From CAZZNY01 sp964655935 (GTDB lineage Bacteria; Patescibacteriota; Gracilibacteria; BD1-5; UBA2023), in contig CAZZNY010000001.1 of the NCBI GenBank assembly GCA_964655935.1, positions 124,001 to 188,000 of the forward strand: 64,000 bases of DNA, given 5' to 3'. The position numbers and the translations under genes are program-made. The notes beneath the pieces were generated by a model. That model searched no databases and was not told the DNA's origin. It was given only the letters and a program-made list of their open reading frames with translations. Positions 46,304 to 55,973 of the stretch are shown piece after piece; the first letter of the stretch is position 1, and each line of letters begins with the position of its first letter.

Positions 46304-47695
46304 TTATATTTTTGCAAGAATCTGATCGTTGAGGCTTTTTAATCGGATTCAAATCTCTGCTCAAGTGAGTTCTGGATATTTTTCCAGAATATCAGCTCAG
46401 TTAAAAAACTTTGTTTTATTGTATCGTTCAAGAAAATTTTTATAGTCCGCGAATATTTTTTTGTAATTGAAAATATATTTAGGTTTTTTACCTCGGCTAT
46501 CAGCGAGTGAGAGAATAATGAGAGTAGGGAAGAGTGGGTGAAGCATGAGAGAATTCTTCTTTATATTTCGCATTTCTGGAATTTTGTAAGGAAGAAGGTG
46601 TTCTTTGATAAGCCAATGAATATTTTTTGTTTGAATTATAGAAAATTTCCATCGTTTTGCGATGTCGAGAAACATTTCCGCTCCGATGCGCTCGTGATTG
46701 AAGTAGTGAGTGTTTCCATTTTCATCTTTTGTTACTGTTGGAGTTTTTCCGATATCATGAAGTAAGGCTGACCAGTAGAGCACTGTAATTAAAGAGTGTC
46801 ATTCTGAATGGAGCGGAGCGCAATGAAGAATCCCTTGTAGACGATTCTTGTGTAAGGGATCCTTCGTTGCACTCAGGATGACAGAAGAAGAGTTCGGGAT
46901 AATGTTTGTATATAAAAACTTATTTAATTTTTTCAAAACCAAAAGTGTATGTTTCCAAACATTTCATTCGAGATGGTGTTGTGGTCAACCAATCGTGTTT
47001 TCTAGATTATCAACTTCTGGAAGAAAAAGCGTAAAAAATCATATGATTTTCAAGAATTTCAAAGCTTTGATATTGCTCGAATGAACGAGAATCTTGTCGA
47101 ATTCTTGTCGGATCCGCTCGATAGCTATATGTTTTAATTCGATAGTTCGTTTCTTAATTATACGAGAATATGAACTATTCGCCGGTTTGAGATCGTATTT
47201 ATATAAAAATCTTACATATCGCATCAGTCGCAAAATATCTTCATCAAGTCTAAAATTAATATCTCAGACAAAACGAAGAATTTGATTTTTTAAATCTGAG
47301 ATTCCGCCGGTCGGATCGAGAAAAACATCCGCAAGAATATCATAATATATCGCATTGATCGTAAAATCCCTTCTTTTCGCATCCTCCTCAAGGTTTTTCG
47401 TGAAAATAACTTCGATCGGCTTTCTGTGGTTCACGGATCAAATATCTTTTCTGAAAGTGGTAATCTCGAAAGTTTCGGTTCATTCTTTGATAATGAGAGT
47501 TCCGTATTTTTTTCCGATTTCTCCGACTGTCGTTAAAACTTTTGTTATTTCTTCAGGAGTCGCATCGGTCGTGAGATCGATGTCGCCGTCAAAAGGAATC
47601 TCTTGTATTTTATGGATGCAATAAGAACCGACAACATAACATTTTCTATTGATTGCGGAGAGTTTTTTGGCGATGGAAAGGAGGTTTTGAGACAT
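46304..47695 (-). CDS. CCA-adding enzyme/poly(A) polymerase family nucleotidyltransferase with HD domain
   Basis: 463 residues. The nucleotidyltransferase head has DGDIDL with the catalytic Asp38/Asp40, RRDFTINAIYYD, DPTGGISDLKNQ and RLDEDILRLMRYVRF, all typical of class II tRNA nucleotidyltransferases. The usual GGxVRD motif is altered to VGSYCIHKI. An HD domain follows (ALLHDIGKTP). Between head and HD domain, at about residues 272-300, the peptide VILSATKDPL ... encodes a family B repeat in frame. It likely matures or repairs tRNA 3' CCA ends. It lies downstream of ybeY on the same strand. Confidence 0.9.
46798..46882. repeat. Family B palindromic repeat inside the CCA-type gene, copy 3
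   Basis: gtgtcattctgaatg at one end and cactcaggatgacag at the other, with gaagaatcccttgta and taagggatccttcg arms. It has the same structure as intergenic copies at 5759, 11982 and 47711, but is translated in frame (28 codons) with one TGA read as Gly. Confidence 0.88.
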
Positions 47696-47710
47696 AGATA
47701 ATCGTTACAT

Positions 47711-47806
47711 ATTGTCATTCTGAGCGAAGCGAAGAATCCCTTGTAGATGAGTTTGGCAAAATCCTCGAGTATAAGGGATCCTTCGTTACACTCAGGATGA
47801 CAAACA
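47711..47806. repeat. Dispersed palindromic repeat, family B, copy 4
   Basis: attgtcattctgagcg and cactcaggatgacaa with the internal cgaagaatcccttgta and ataagggatccttcg arms; intergenic, only 900 bases from the in-frame copy. Confidence 0.88.
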
Positions 47807-47809
47807 ATG

Positions 47810-48274
47810 TTAATCAATTATTCTCAATTGATATTTATCTCTGAGTAGATTCGTCACTTCGATCTCTTTCGGGTGCATAACGTCGTATTCCTCGTCGGTC
47901 TCGTGGTCGTAGCCGATGATATGAAGAATTCCGTGAATCACTAACTTATAGACTTCCGCTTCGACGGTGTGATTATATTCTTGTGCTTGAGATTGTACTT
48001 TGCTCTCTGACAAGAGAATCTCACCGGCGGTATCATCAGGAGTAAGTGATGAGAAGTCTTCGAAATAATGAAAAGAAAGTACATCAGTCGTCATATCCTT
48101 TTCTCGATATTGTTTATTTAGGGCTTGCATTTCGGTATCTCAGATAAAAACGATGTTAATGGTTCAGTTTTGTGGTATCGGATTCGAATCTGCGATTTTC
48201 TGAAAAATCGATGCGATAATGTCGGATGAAATATCGATAGAAAGTGGCGTATTGATGAAAGAAAAATGGAACAC
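47810..48274 (-). CDS. ybeY: Endoribonuclease YbeY
   Basis: A metal-dependent RNase that takes part in 16S rRNA maturation and ribosome quality control. 154 residues with the signature HGILHIIGYDH, whose three His bind zinc. DMTTDVLSFHY and GEILLS precede it, as in all YbeY. No ATG occurs in frame upstream of the conserved N-terminal part except an internal Met; the GTG at 48274 gives the family length, and two TGA codons (before TINIVFI and before DTEMQ) are Gly. Confidence 0.92.
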
Positions 48275-48279
48275 AGTTA

Positions 48280-48311
48280 AGGAATTAAGAATTAAGAATT
48301 TGGAATTAAGA
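48280..48311. repeat. Short tandem array GAATTAA (family G)
   Basis: ggaattaa, gaattaa, gaatttg, gaattaa. It lies directly upstream of the ybeY start. Confidence 0.7.
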
Positions 48312-48319
48312 GGAATAGT

Positions 48320-48478
48320 AAATCATCCTCTGGTTCTCAAGCACGTCATCCTCGGGCTTGACCCGGGGATCCATCACGAGGATCGAATCTGACTTAATTT
48401 AGATGTTTTCAGGAAAAATAATGAGGACAGATAATGTGGATCCCAGATCTACGCTGGCGCTTCGTCAGGGATGACGTG
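48320..48478. repeat. Dispersed palindromic element, family A, copy 3
   Basis: aaatcatcctctggtt, then gcacgtcatcctcgggct, a central ggaaaaataatgaggac and a right end agggatgacgtgt. Same layout as copies 1, 2 and 4. Confidence 0.88.
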
Positions 48479-48543
48479 TGCCGTGTTCGAAATGACAAAA
48501 ACTAATCTAATTCTATGAAATTCCCTTGATAATGCAAGATTTC

Positions 48544-48562
48544 AATGCAATTCATTTGCATT
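48544..48562. promoter_or_regulatory. Palindromic operator candidate over the CDF promoter
   Basis: A perfect 7-bp inverted repeat, aatgcaa-ttcat-ttgcatt. Its right arm overlaps the TTGCAT (48556-48561) that, with TAATAT (48578-48583, 16-base spacer), forms the likely promoter of the metal transporter gene. A metal-sensing repressor site is a reasonable guess. Confidence 0.5.
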
Positions 48563-48610
48563 TTACCTTGTTTTCCCTAATATACGAGAATATTAGTTTT
48601 AATCTCACCT

Positions 48611-49648
48611 ATGATTTCCTTTCGGGACAAGTACGCAAAATATAAAAATGTAAGCTGAGTTTTTCCTGCTATCGCTGCATTTCTCTGAAATTTTTGTGTC
48701 ATGATATTGAAATGGATTGCTTTTTTTGTGTCTGGATCGAGCTCGATGTTTTCTGAAGCGATTCACTCGGTAGCTGACACAGCTAATCAATTTCTCCTTG
48801 TGGTTGGGATTAGAAGGTCCAGGCGTTGACCGACGGAAGAATATACTTATTGATTCGGTCAAGAACGTTTTTTTTGGGGGCTTGTATCTGCCTGTGGTAT
48901 CTTTTTTCTCTGAGCCGGAGTGACACTCTATCACGGTATAGAGTCGCTTATCAGGATGAAAACATCCGTTCACAATGATTTTGTATATTATGTTCTTATT
49001 TCTTCTTTTATTATAGAAGGATTTACTCTCTATCTTGCCTATAGGGAGCTCAAAAAACATCATCCGAAGAAAGATCTCGCACAAATTCTAAAACAAGCGG
49101 ATCCCGTGACTCTCGCTGTTTTTTATGAGGATAGTGTCGCAGTTACTTGAGTCGCGATCGCTGCTTTGAGTATTTTTCTCACGAAAATCACCGGATTGTT
49201 TTATTTTGATGCGATCGGATCGATCCTCATCGGTTGTATGCTTGCTGTTGTAGCTTTTCTCCTCATTAATAAGAATAGGGAAGTACTCATCAGTAAAGCG
49301 ATAGGAGAAGACCGTAAAGAGTTGATTCTCGATATTCTCGACAATGATCCAGCAGTGGAACATGTACTTGATTTTAAATCCAGTATGCTCGATATCGGAA
49401 CGTACCGAATAAAATGTGAGATTGAATTTAACGGAAATTCCCTTCTGAGAGAAATGTATCGCAGAGATAAGGATTTTCTAAAAGATGAATACGAATATAT
49501 TCAAAAGGATTATCAGGAATTTTTAAAATTTTGTGCTGATTACACAGATCGTATTCCGCGAATGCTCTGAGAACATATTAACGGACTCGAAAAAAAGATT
49601 CAAGAAGCTGTTCCTGAGGCGAAGTATATTGATATTGAGATTAATTAA
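48611..49648 (+). CDS. Cation diffusion facilitator (CDF) metal exporter
   Basis: 345 residues, about six membrane helices. SEAIHSVADTANQ in helix 2 carries the His/Asp metal pair, and FYEDSVAVTGV in helix 5 the second acidic site. GFGQERFFWGL is also typical. A cytoplasmic C-terminal domain of about 130 residues (from KELILDILDNDPAVEHV) ends the protein. It would export Zn, Fe or Mn with proton exchange. A palindrome over the promoter suggests metal-responsive control. Confidence 0.93.
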
Positions 49649-49653
49649 GAATT

Positions 49654-49687
49654 GACCCCGGGGTTCTAGAGAACCCCGGGGTCTTTT
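49654..49687 (+). terminator. Strong terminator after the CDF gene
   Basis: gaccccggggttc and gaaccccggggtc pair around taga, followed by ttttt. Confidence 0.95.
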
Positions 49688-49689
49688 TG

Positions 49690-49852
49690 GTACGTCATCC
49701 TCTGGTTCTAAAATACGTCATCCTCGGGCTTGACCCGGGGATCCATCACGAGGATTAAGTTTTAATTCGATTTAGGTATTTTCAAAAATAATAATGAGGA
49801 CAAGTAATGTGGATCCCAGATCTACGCTGGCGCTTCGTCCGGGATGACGTAC
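49690..49852. repeat. Dispersed palindromic element, family A, copy 4
   Basis: gtacgtcatcctctgg, then atacgtcatcctcggg, central aaaaataataatgaggac, right end ccgggatgacgtac. It ends three bases from the stop of the DUF4012 gene. Confidence 0.9.
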
Positions 49853-49854
49853 AA

Positions 49855-52152
49855 TTACTGACTCTGTGAAAAAGTGTAATTTGTTAATCCTGGTTGTTTG
49901 TAGAACACTGGATTGGAAGTACAGTTTTTAGGCGTGCTTACATATGAGAATTGGAATTCTGAAGAACTTCCTGGTTTTGTCTCGACGAGCATCGAGATGA
50001 TGGAATATCCATTTTCATCGGGTTCTTGAGCGATGATGGTATTTGGATTTGTATCAAGTTTTGAACCGGCAGGAAGTATAAATCGTACATATTGTTTATT
50101 TCTGTCGGCTCATTGGATATTGAGCTGATTCGTAAGTGCTTCTGGTTCGGTAATTCCGAAGCTTTGTAGGAGTTTTTTTGAAGCAAGAATTTCGTTTTGT
50201 GTGACCGTGTGGGTGGATTTAAGTTTTACAAGATTTGATATTTTACATTGTCACAGGGTTTGAGATTGTACGATAAAATCTCGTTTCATATAACGATCAG
50301 ATTTATTTCCGCCGATATTCATAAAGACTGGATAAATCCAGTTTCCTTCATCTTTTTGCCATTTTTCTTGAAGTCACATTTTCTCTGTAATCCCTCGAAG
50401 TTTTGTGTCTCTTCCAGCAAAAACTATCTCGCCAGAATCGACTCATTCTTTGAACATATTGATATATCCGAGAATATCTCTTTTTTGTATGAGAGATTTC
50501 TGGAGTTCGTCTTTAAAGAGAAATACGAGCTCTTTTGGTGATTGGAATGAGTGATTTTCGTCGAGTTTTTTGTAAGGAATTATTTTTGCCTCTACAAGCG
50601 TAGACATAAGTTCAGAAAAATTGTCTGCAGTGAAAGTAACATTATAGTCTTTGAGTGTTATTGGACCGTATTTTTTGAGTAAGTCGTGTATAATTCATTG
50701 ATTGATACCGATAATTCCATCGAGTGTCGAAGATCACGCTTTTTCCATAAAGAGATTAATCTTATTGGCGCTATCAGAAAATCTTGGGAAATAATTCGCG
50801 TCACGAAGACCGAACTTCGGCCAGCCGAACTCCGTGAGTCTTCCAGGAGCCGCTTCCGCGTAAGGATAGACTTTCCAGTCATAATCATAGATATCGTGAT
50901 TTTCGAATTTCGTTACTTGTCATTTGTATATCTCTATATAGATCACACTTCCTGGAAAACCACCATTTGCGCGAAGTTCATCGCGATTCTGATTCATGAT
51001 GAGATATCGCATCGGTTTTTCATCACCGAGGATATAGAGAAAATCCTCGAAATGAGATATCACGTAATCCGTTGTCATTCGAGCTCCGTAGAGTGCTTCG
51101 AATCCTTTATTGAATTTCTCATCGAGTACCGGATCTCCGAGAGAAGTTATACCACCATAATAGCTGACAATTCGAGCGATATGATCTTGAAGAGTGTAGA
51201 ATTGCTCTTCATTGTCTCGTAAGAAATTTGTGATTTTGATATGTTTGTATTGCTCAAAAGTACCAGCCGAATTAGCACGTCATCCTGAACTTGTTTCAGG
51301 ATCCCCCGACCGATTCTCAGAAAATTCATCAAAACTTTTCCAAAGCTCTCCAAGACTTACGGCAGTATCAGCCACTTCTTTCCCCCCATTTATGACATTA
51401 TGTGCGAGTTTTACCGTATCATTCGAGTAGATCTTGTTATCGAAAGCAAGATCGATTGGTGCAAACAAGAGTCAAAGTCTCGCAAATTTATCGCGAATTT
51501 TTATAGATTCAGTTATGAGTTCCTGAGGATCTCGAATTGTCTTGAGATTATAGAGGAATTGATATTGTTTAATGGTTTCCGACTGGATGTATGACTTCAG
51601 TCCGATCGCGAAGAAAAAGATCGCAGCAGCCAGAATACCGACTGCAAGAGTGATCTTACCAGTTCTTTTACTAACTTTAAAAATGATAGTTTTATGTTTT
51701 CTAAGGAATCGAAACGTGTTCTTATGGACGGGAAGCGGACGGAGAAAAATATCCGGATGCTTCGGAAGATCGAGCGGAATGGAATCTCTTATATCGATAC
51801 TTCCGCGTGGAACATAGTCGAGTGCATCGATAATGGAAACGGTTCGAAGGTGTGATTTTCGAGTTTTCTTTCCAGGAAGTGCAAGAGAGAGAAAAGAGCG
51901 TTTTGGTATGAAAACGTCATCGGAATTTTTATCGAGAGATTTTCTTAGACGTATTTTTCGGACTGCTTGAAGATTATGTACTGGAAAATCCTCCTCGTTT
52001 TTATAAAAAAGATCGATGACGGGATTTGCGGCATTATGAATAATAACTTTCGCATGCTTATCCTTCATAATATGCGATACATCGACAAAACGACCTTCGT
52101 TTGGATCTTCGAAGATTTGTGAATCGTTGAATGTATCTTTTTGAAAGGGCAT
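49855..52152 (-). CDS. DUF4012 family membrane protein with an in-frame repeat
   Basis: 765 residues. A polar N-terminal part (1-165) is followed by one membrane helix at about 172-195 (ILAAAIFFFAIGL). The large outer domain matches DUF4012: YYGGITSL, FNKGFEALYGARMTTD, FPRFSDSANKINLFMEKAG and DGIIGINQGIIHDLLKKYGPI. The family is common in CPR bacteria and Gram-positives; its role is unknown and a link to cell envelope or polysaccharide is often suggested. Residues about 281-293 (RSGDPETSSGG) are a family C repeat read in frame. Downstream, the stop abuts a family A element. Confidence 0.88.
51276..51312. repeat. Family C repeat inside the DUF4012 gene
   Basis: cacgtcatcctgaacttgtt and tcaggatcccccga, the same inverted repeat as at 9470, 15527 and 26152, here translated in frame on the minus strand with a TGA read as Gly. 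Confidence 0.88.
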
Positions 52153-52155
52153 GAA

Positions 52156-52202
52156 TAAAGTCTGTAAAGTCTGTAAAGTCGAAAGTCTATAAAGTCCATA
52201 AG
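52156..52202 (+). repeat. Short tandem array (family E)
   Basis: aaagtctgt twice, aaagtcgaaagtctat, aaagtccat, starting four bases upstream of the DUF4012 start codon. Confidence 0.75.
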
Positions 52203-52206
52203 GTCA

Positions 52207-52291
52207 GCACGTCATCCTCGGGCTTGACCCGGGGATCTCATGAGGTTCGAGAGTTGATGGGGAGATTCCCGTTTTCACGGGAATGACGTGC
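52207..52291. repeat. Chimeric element: family A left end with family D right end
   Basis: The left part, cacgtcatcctcgggcttga then cccggggatc, is family A. The right part, gattcccgttttcacgggaa then tgacgtg, is family D-like. The outer termini still pair. The rest of the gap up to 52480 has only a weak promoter-like TTGATT/TACAAT pair at 52384-52410. Confidence 0.65.
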
Positions 52292-52480
52292 TGGAGTCAA
52301 GGGCACAACGCGTTTCTGCGTTCAAGATGACCGTCACTTGGTGTAATAATATAGATTTTTCTAAAAAAGCAAAATAGTCCCGCTTGATTTATCGCAAAGA
52401 AAGTTTACAATCAGGAGGATTTTTGAAAAATTCATCCTTTCTTTGTTTCTAATATTCTAATTTTCTAAGTTTCTATTCTC

Positions 52481-53650
52481 ATGCAATCAAATCAAATCGA
52501 ATGTCCGAATTGTCACACGATTATCAATCTGGATGCCATCCAAGAACATAAATTCGCTGAAGAACTCGCGAAGCGGGAAGAAGAGACAAAGAAAAAAGCT
52601 TTCGCGTGGGCTCAATCTGAGATAGAAAAACAAAAGGCAGAAGCTCTCAAGCTCGAAGCAGAGAAGAATCAGAAAATGACAATGGAACTCGATATGCTCA
52701 AAAAACGTGATGAAGAATCTCGAAAAAAAGAGACGGAATTTATCCGTGAGAAAATGCTTCTCGAACAGAAACAGAAAGATATGGAACTCGAAAAACAGAA
52801 AGCGCTCATCGAGGAACGAAAGAAAATCGAAGCAGAAATGCAAGAACGAGCTAAACAACAACAAATTCTCGATGGAGAGAAAATGAAACTCGAATTCGAC
52901 AAACGAATGCAAGAAAAAGACAAGCAGATCGAACAAGTCCAGAAATCCCTCGAAGATGCAAATCGTAAAGCAAATCAGGGGTCAATGCAGATTCAGTGAG
53001 ATATCCAAGAAAACGCCCTGAAAGAAACGCTTTCCAGAGAATTCCCGCTCGATAAAGTAGATGATGTACCAACTGGAGTGAAATGAGCTGATCTTGTCCA
53101 CACGGTACGAAATCGTCTCTGACATGACGTCGGAGTGATCGCCTGGGAATCGAAAAACACGAAAGCATGGTCTGACAGCTGGGTCGATAAACTCAAAGAA
53201 GATCGTCTCCGCGTAAATGCATCTGTCTCCATCATCATCTCATCAGTTCTTCCTGAAGGAATCAAACACTTCGGACTCTATCGTGATATCTGGGTAGTCG
53301 AGTGGGCATATCTTATCCCACTGACCGTCGCACTTCGTGAACAGATGATAGAAGTCGACAAGATCCGTAACTCACTCGAAGGAAAAGACGAGAAAATGGA
53401 AGTCATCTATAACTATCTCACATCCGTAGAATTCCGAGACAAAATCCAGAATATCGTCGAAGCATTCCAGACGATGAAGTGAGACCTCGATCGAGAAAAA
53501 CGCGCCATGGAAAAAATCTGGTCATCAAGAGAAAAACAACTCGAACGAGTTATTAGTAATACGGCACGGCTGTATGGTGATATGCAAGGACTTATTGGGT
53601 CGAAGTTGGAGAAGGTGGAATATTTGGAGTTGGGAAGTGGGGAGGAATAA
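52481..53650 (+). CDS. DUF2130 family protein
   Basis: 389 residues. An N-terminal zinc-ribbon-like start (IECPNCHTIINLD) leads to a coiled coil of about 140 residues rich in Glu, Lys and Gln. From about residue 175 comes the DUF2130 domain: ETLSREFPLDKVDDVPTGVKGADLVHTV, then GVIAWESKNTKAWSDSWVDKLK, a PD-(D/E)XK-like core. It has the overall plan of RmuC, and a DNA or RNA nuclease role is possible but unproven. Three TGA codons are Gly. Confidence 0.88.
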
Positions 53651-53673
53651 TTTTTATTTTGATTAAAACTAAA

Positions 53674-54213
53674 ATGACCAAAAATTATCAACCTAAAATT
53701 TGGAAATGATTAAATAAAATAGCTATTATTTTTTCAATACTAGGTTTTTTGGTAACAATTATTTGAATCTTTCCTAAAGTATTAAATACAGAATCTGATG
53801 TTAAATTACTACAAGCTCAAATAAGAGAAGACACAGGTCCGGAGAATATACTGTTGAAATTTTTTATGTTAATTGAAGATTGAAAACTTCCAGAAGCTTA
53901 TGATCTTTTCTCAGATATTAAGAAAAATATAAGTAGCTACTCTACTTTTAAAGATTGGTTTTCTAACTTAGTTTGATTTGAATGACTTAAAATCACTGAG
54001 CTTACCGATAAAAGAACCGCAAAACAAAAAACCTACCTTGTTGAATATGATTTTAAAAAAAGAGGTAGTAATACAATAAAGACAAAAATATGATTTACTT
54101 TGATTTTTAATTGAATAGATTGGAAAATTAATTATATATCAAATCCATTATATGAAAACGGTTGGAAAAAATGAGCTTGTGAATTTTACAAATTTTTAGA
54201 TTATTGTAATTAG
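53674..54213 (+). CDS. Membrane-anchored hypothetical protein, 179 residues
   Basis: One membrane helix at about 15-36 (IIFSILGFLVTIIGIFPKVL), then an outer domain with PENILLKFFMLIEDGKLPEAYDLFS and a strand-rich C-terminal half ending YNGW. This helix-then-sheet order resembles NTF2-like/DUF4878 lipid- or wall-associated domains, but the match is weak. It starts 23 bases after the DUF2130 gene. Confidence 0.7.
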
Positions 54214-54225
54214 ATTATTTTTATT

Positions 54226-54546
54226 ATGCACAAACCAAAAATAATCTATCCAGTCTGCGTTGGTTGTGAGACTTGCGTTAAAAGAGATATTTGTCATCGT
54301 GTTCAAGGAAAAGCGCGATTTATTGAGCTTTATGTGAAGTGGGGATGAACGACACTCTTTTTTGTGGGATCACTTTTATTTGCTACTACGAAATGGGCAG
54401 GGAATACTCCTACGGTTTTTCTGCTTTTTGCTATCTGACATTCTCTCTGGGCACTCGCAGGTTGACTTATGAGAGATAAATCGGTTGTTGCCTTGAATGT
54501 CATGTATGTAATTTTTGATTTGGCCGCAATGTTTATTCGATTATAA
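54226..54546 (+). CDS. Small membrane protein with N-terminal Cys cluster
   Basis: 106 residues. The N terminus reads VCVGCETCVKRDICHRV, a C-x2-C-x2-C-x5-C cluster that may bind metal, followed by three membrane helices (about 36-52, 56-72, 85-104). No family recognised. It lies 12 bases after the previous gene, so the two are probably cotranscribed. Confidence 0.7.
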
Positions 54547-54613
54547 TTCGATACAATCGCAAGAGATTCCTCCGTCATTCCAATATGAACTTTATTCATA
54601 AAGCCCCATAGTT

Positions 54614-55402
54614 ATGACTTCTATCTCGTCACACTTAGCTTCTCAGGTTCTCGCTATCAGATCGCATACTTTCACTCATGAGGGTCGCGAGACTGATCTC
54701 ATCTCTGAGCTTGATCGCATTCCTCGTTCTGGTAAGTTCTACCGATTCCGGAATGCCGGTATCGATCTTCCGTGTCGAAGCATCTACGATCATATGTTGT
54801 CGCTCGCATATAATGCGGATGTGTTGGTAGATATACTTAAGCTTGATATTGATCGCACGAAGCTCGCGAATATGTTTGCATTTCATGACTTAGCCGAAGT
54901 ATTTGTAGGGGATGTTCCATATTTTACTTCAGAAGAGATAGTCGGGGCTTCGATAAAGTCTCCAGAACAAAAAGAACAAGAAGAACACGAAGCGAATAAA
55001 TTTATTCTTTCCATTTTTACCGGAAAACTTCGAGATGATTTTGCAGAGTATATTGCGGAGATTGAGAACTCTGAAATAACTGAATTTATGAGAATATTTC
55101 GTTTTTTTGATCGTACGGATTCTATTTTGAATGTATGGCGGTATATTGACCGATTTCGAGATACGCTTGATATCGAACAGTTTCTCACGGTATTGAACGA
55201 CTATTTTGTAAATCCACACACGCATTTGTTTTCGCTCGATAATGATACATCAGATTTCATTCTTTTCATCAAGAATCCTGATCGTGCACGAGATTTTTAC
55301 GTTCGCTGATATAAAGCTTTCGATTCACTCAAATCTCCCGTTTTTACCCAAGAAATCATGACTCGACTCATGCAATCGCCTGAATTTCATTACGCTCAAT
55401 AA
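54614..55402 (+). CDS. HD-domain hydrolase (YfbR/HDDC2-like)
   Basis: 262 residues. CRSIYDHMLSLAYNADVL has the first His, FAFHDLAEVFVGDVPYFT the HD pair, and FFDRTDSILNVWRYID the last Asp, the order seen in YfbR-type 5'-nucleotidases. It probably dephosphorylates a deoxynucleotide. The C-terminal 40 residues, after a TGA-coded Gly, are helical. Confidence 0.85.
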
Positions 55403-55424
55403 TTACTATTTTTAAATTCAACTT

Positions 55425-55931
55425 ATGGATAAAATCTCACCATCCGCACAAGATCTCCGGATCGCTTTCGCAAATAGAGATAATCTTCTTTCGTGGTTTT
55501 ATTGGATCGGAGGACTCTCTCTTATTAATTCTATTATTTCGATTCTTGGAATGAAAGTGAGTTTTATTTTTTGACTGGGTTTTACTCAGATTATCGACTA
55601 TTTTTTAGTGAATCTAAAGAACGGAATGCCTCTCTATCTTACGATTATTTTTACACTACTCGTTATTCTTATTCCAGGATGTTTTTTTCTTCTTTGATAT
55701 CTTGCAAAGAAGATGCTTCTTACATGGCCAATATGGCTTGGATTTATTTTGTATATTCTTGATACATTCACTTTGTTGTTGTTTGAAGATTATCTCTCGA
55801 TCGCATTTCACGGCTATGTGATTTTTCGGCTCATTCAGCTTATATCAGTGAATAATTTTCTAAGAAATGCGAAAGTTCCAGTTCCGTCAGAAGTGATTAC
55901 GACTGAGGAGGTCGAAGATGATAAAGAATAG
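55425..55931 (+). CDS. Four-helix membrane protein of unknown function
   Basis: 168 residues with four hydrophobic segments (about 28-58, 66-82 and two in 83-145) and an acidic C-terminal tail (TTEEVEDDKE). The plan resembles several CPR integral membrane proteins, but I assign no family. It is 22 bases after the HD gene. Confidence 0.7.
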
Positions 55932-55944
55932 TTTTTATAATTTA

Positions 55945-55973
55945 AATAATCCCGCTATTGCGGGATTATTTTT
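55945..55973. terminator. Bidirectional terminator
   Basis: aataatcccgc and gcgggattatt pair around tatt, with a T-run on the plus strand and A-run on the other, between convergent genes. Confidence 0.92.

Noticed and set aside
51212..51594. Plus-strand ORFs over the DUF4012 gene
   Set aside because: They are antisense to a well-conserved minus-strand gene.
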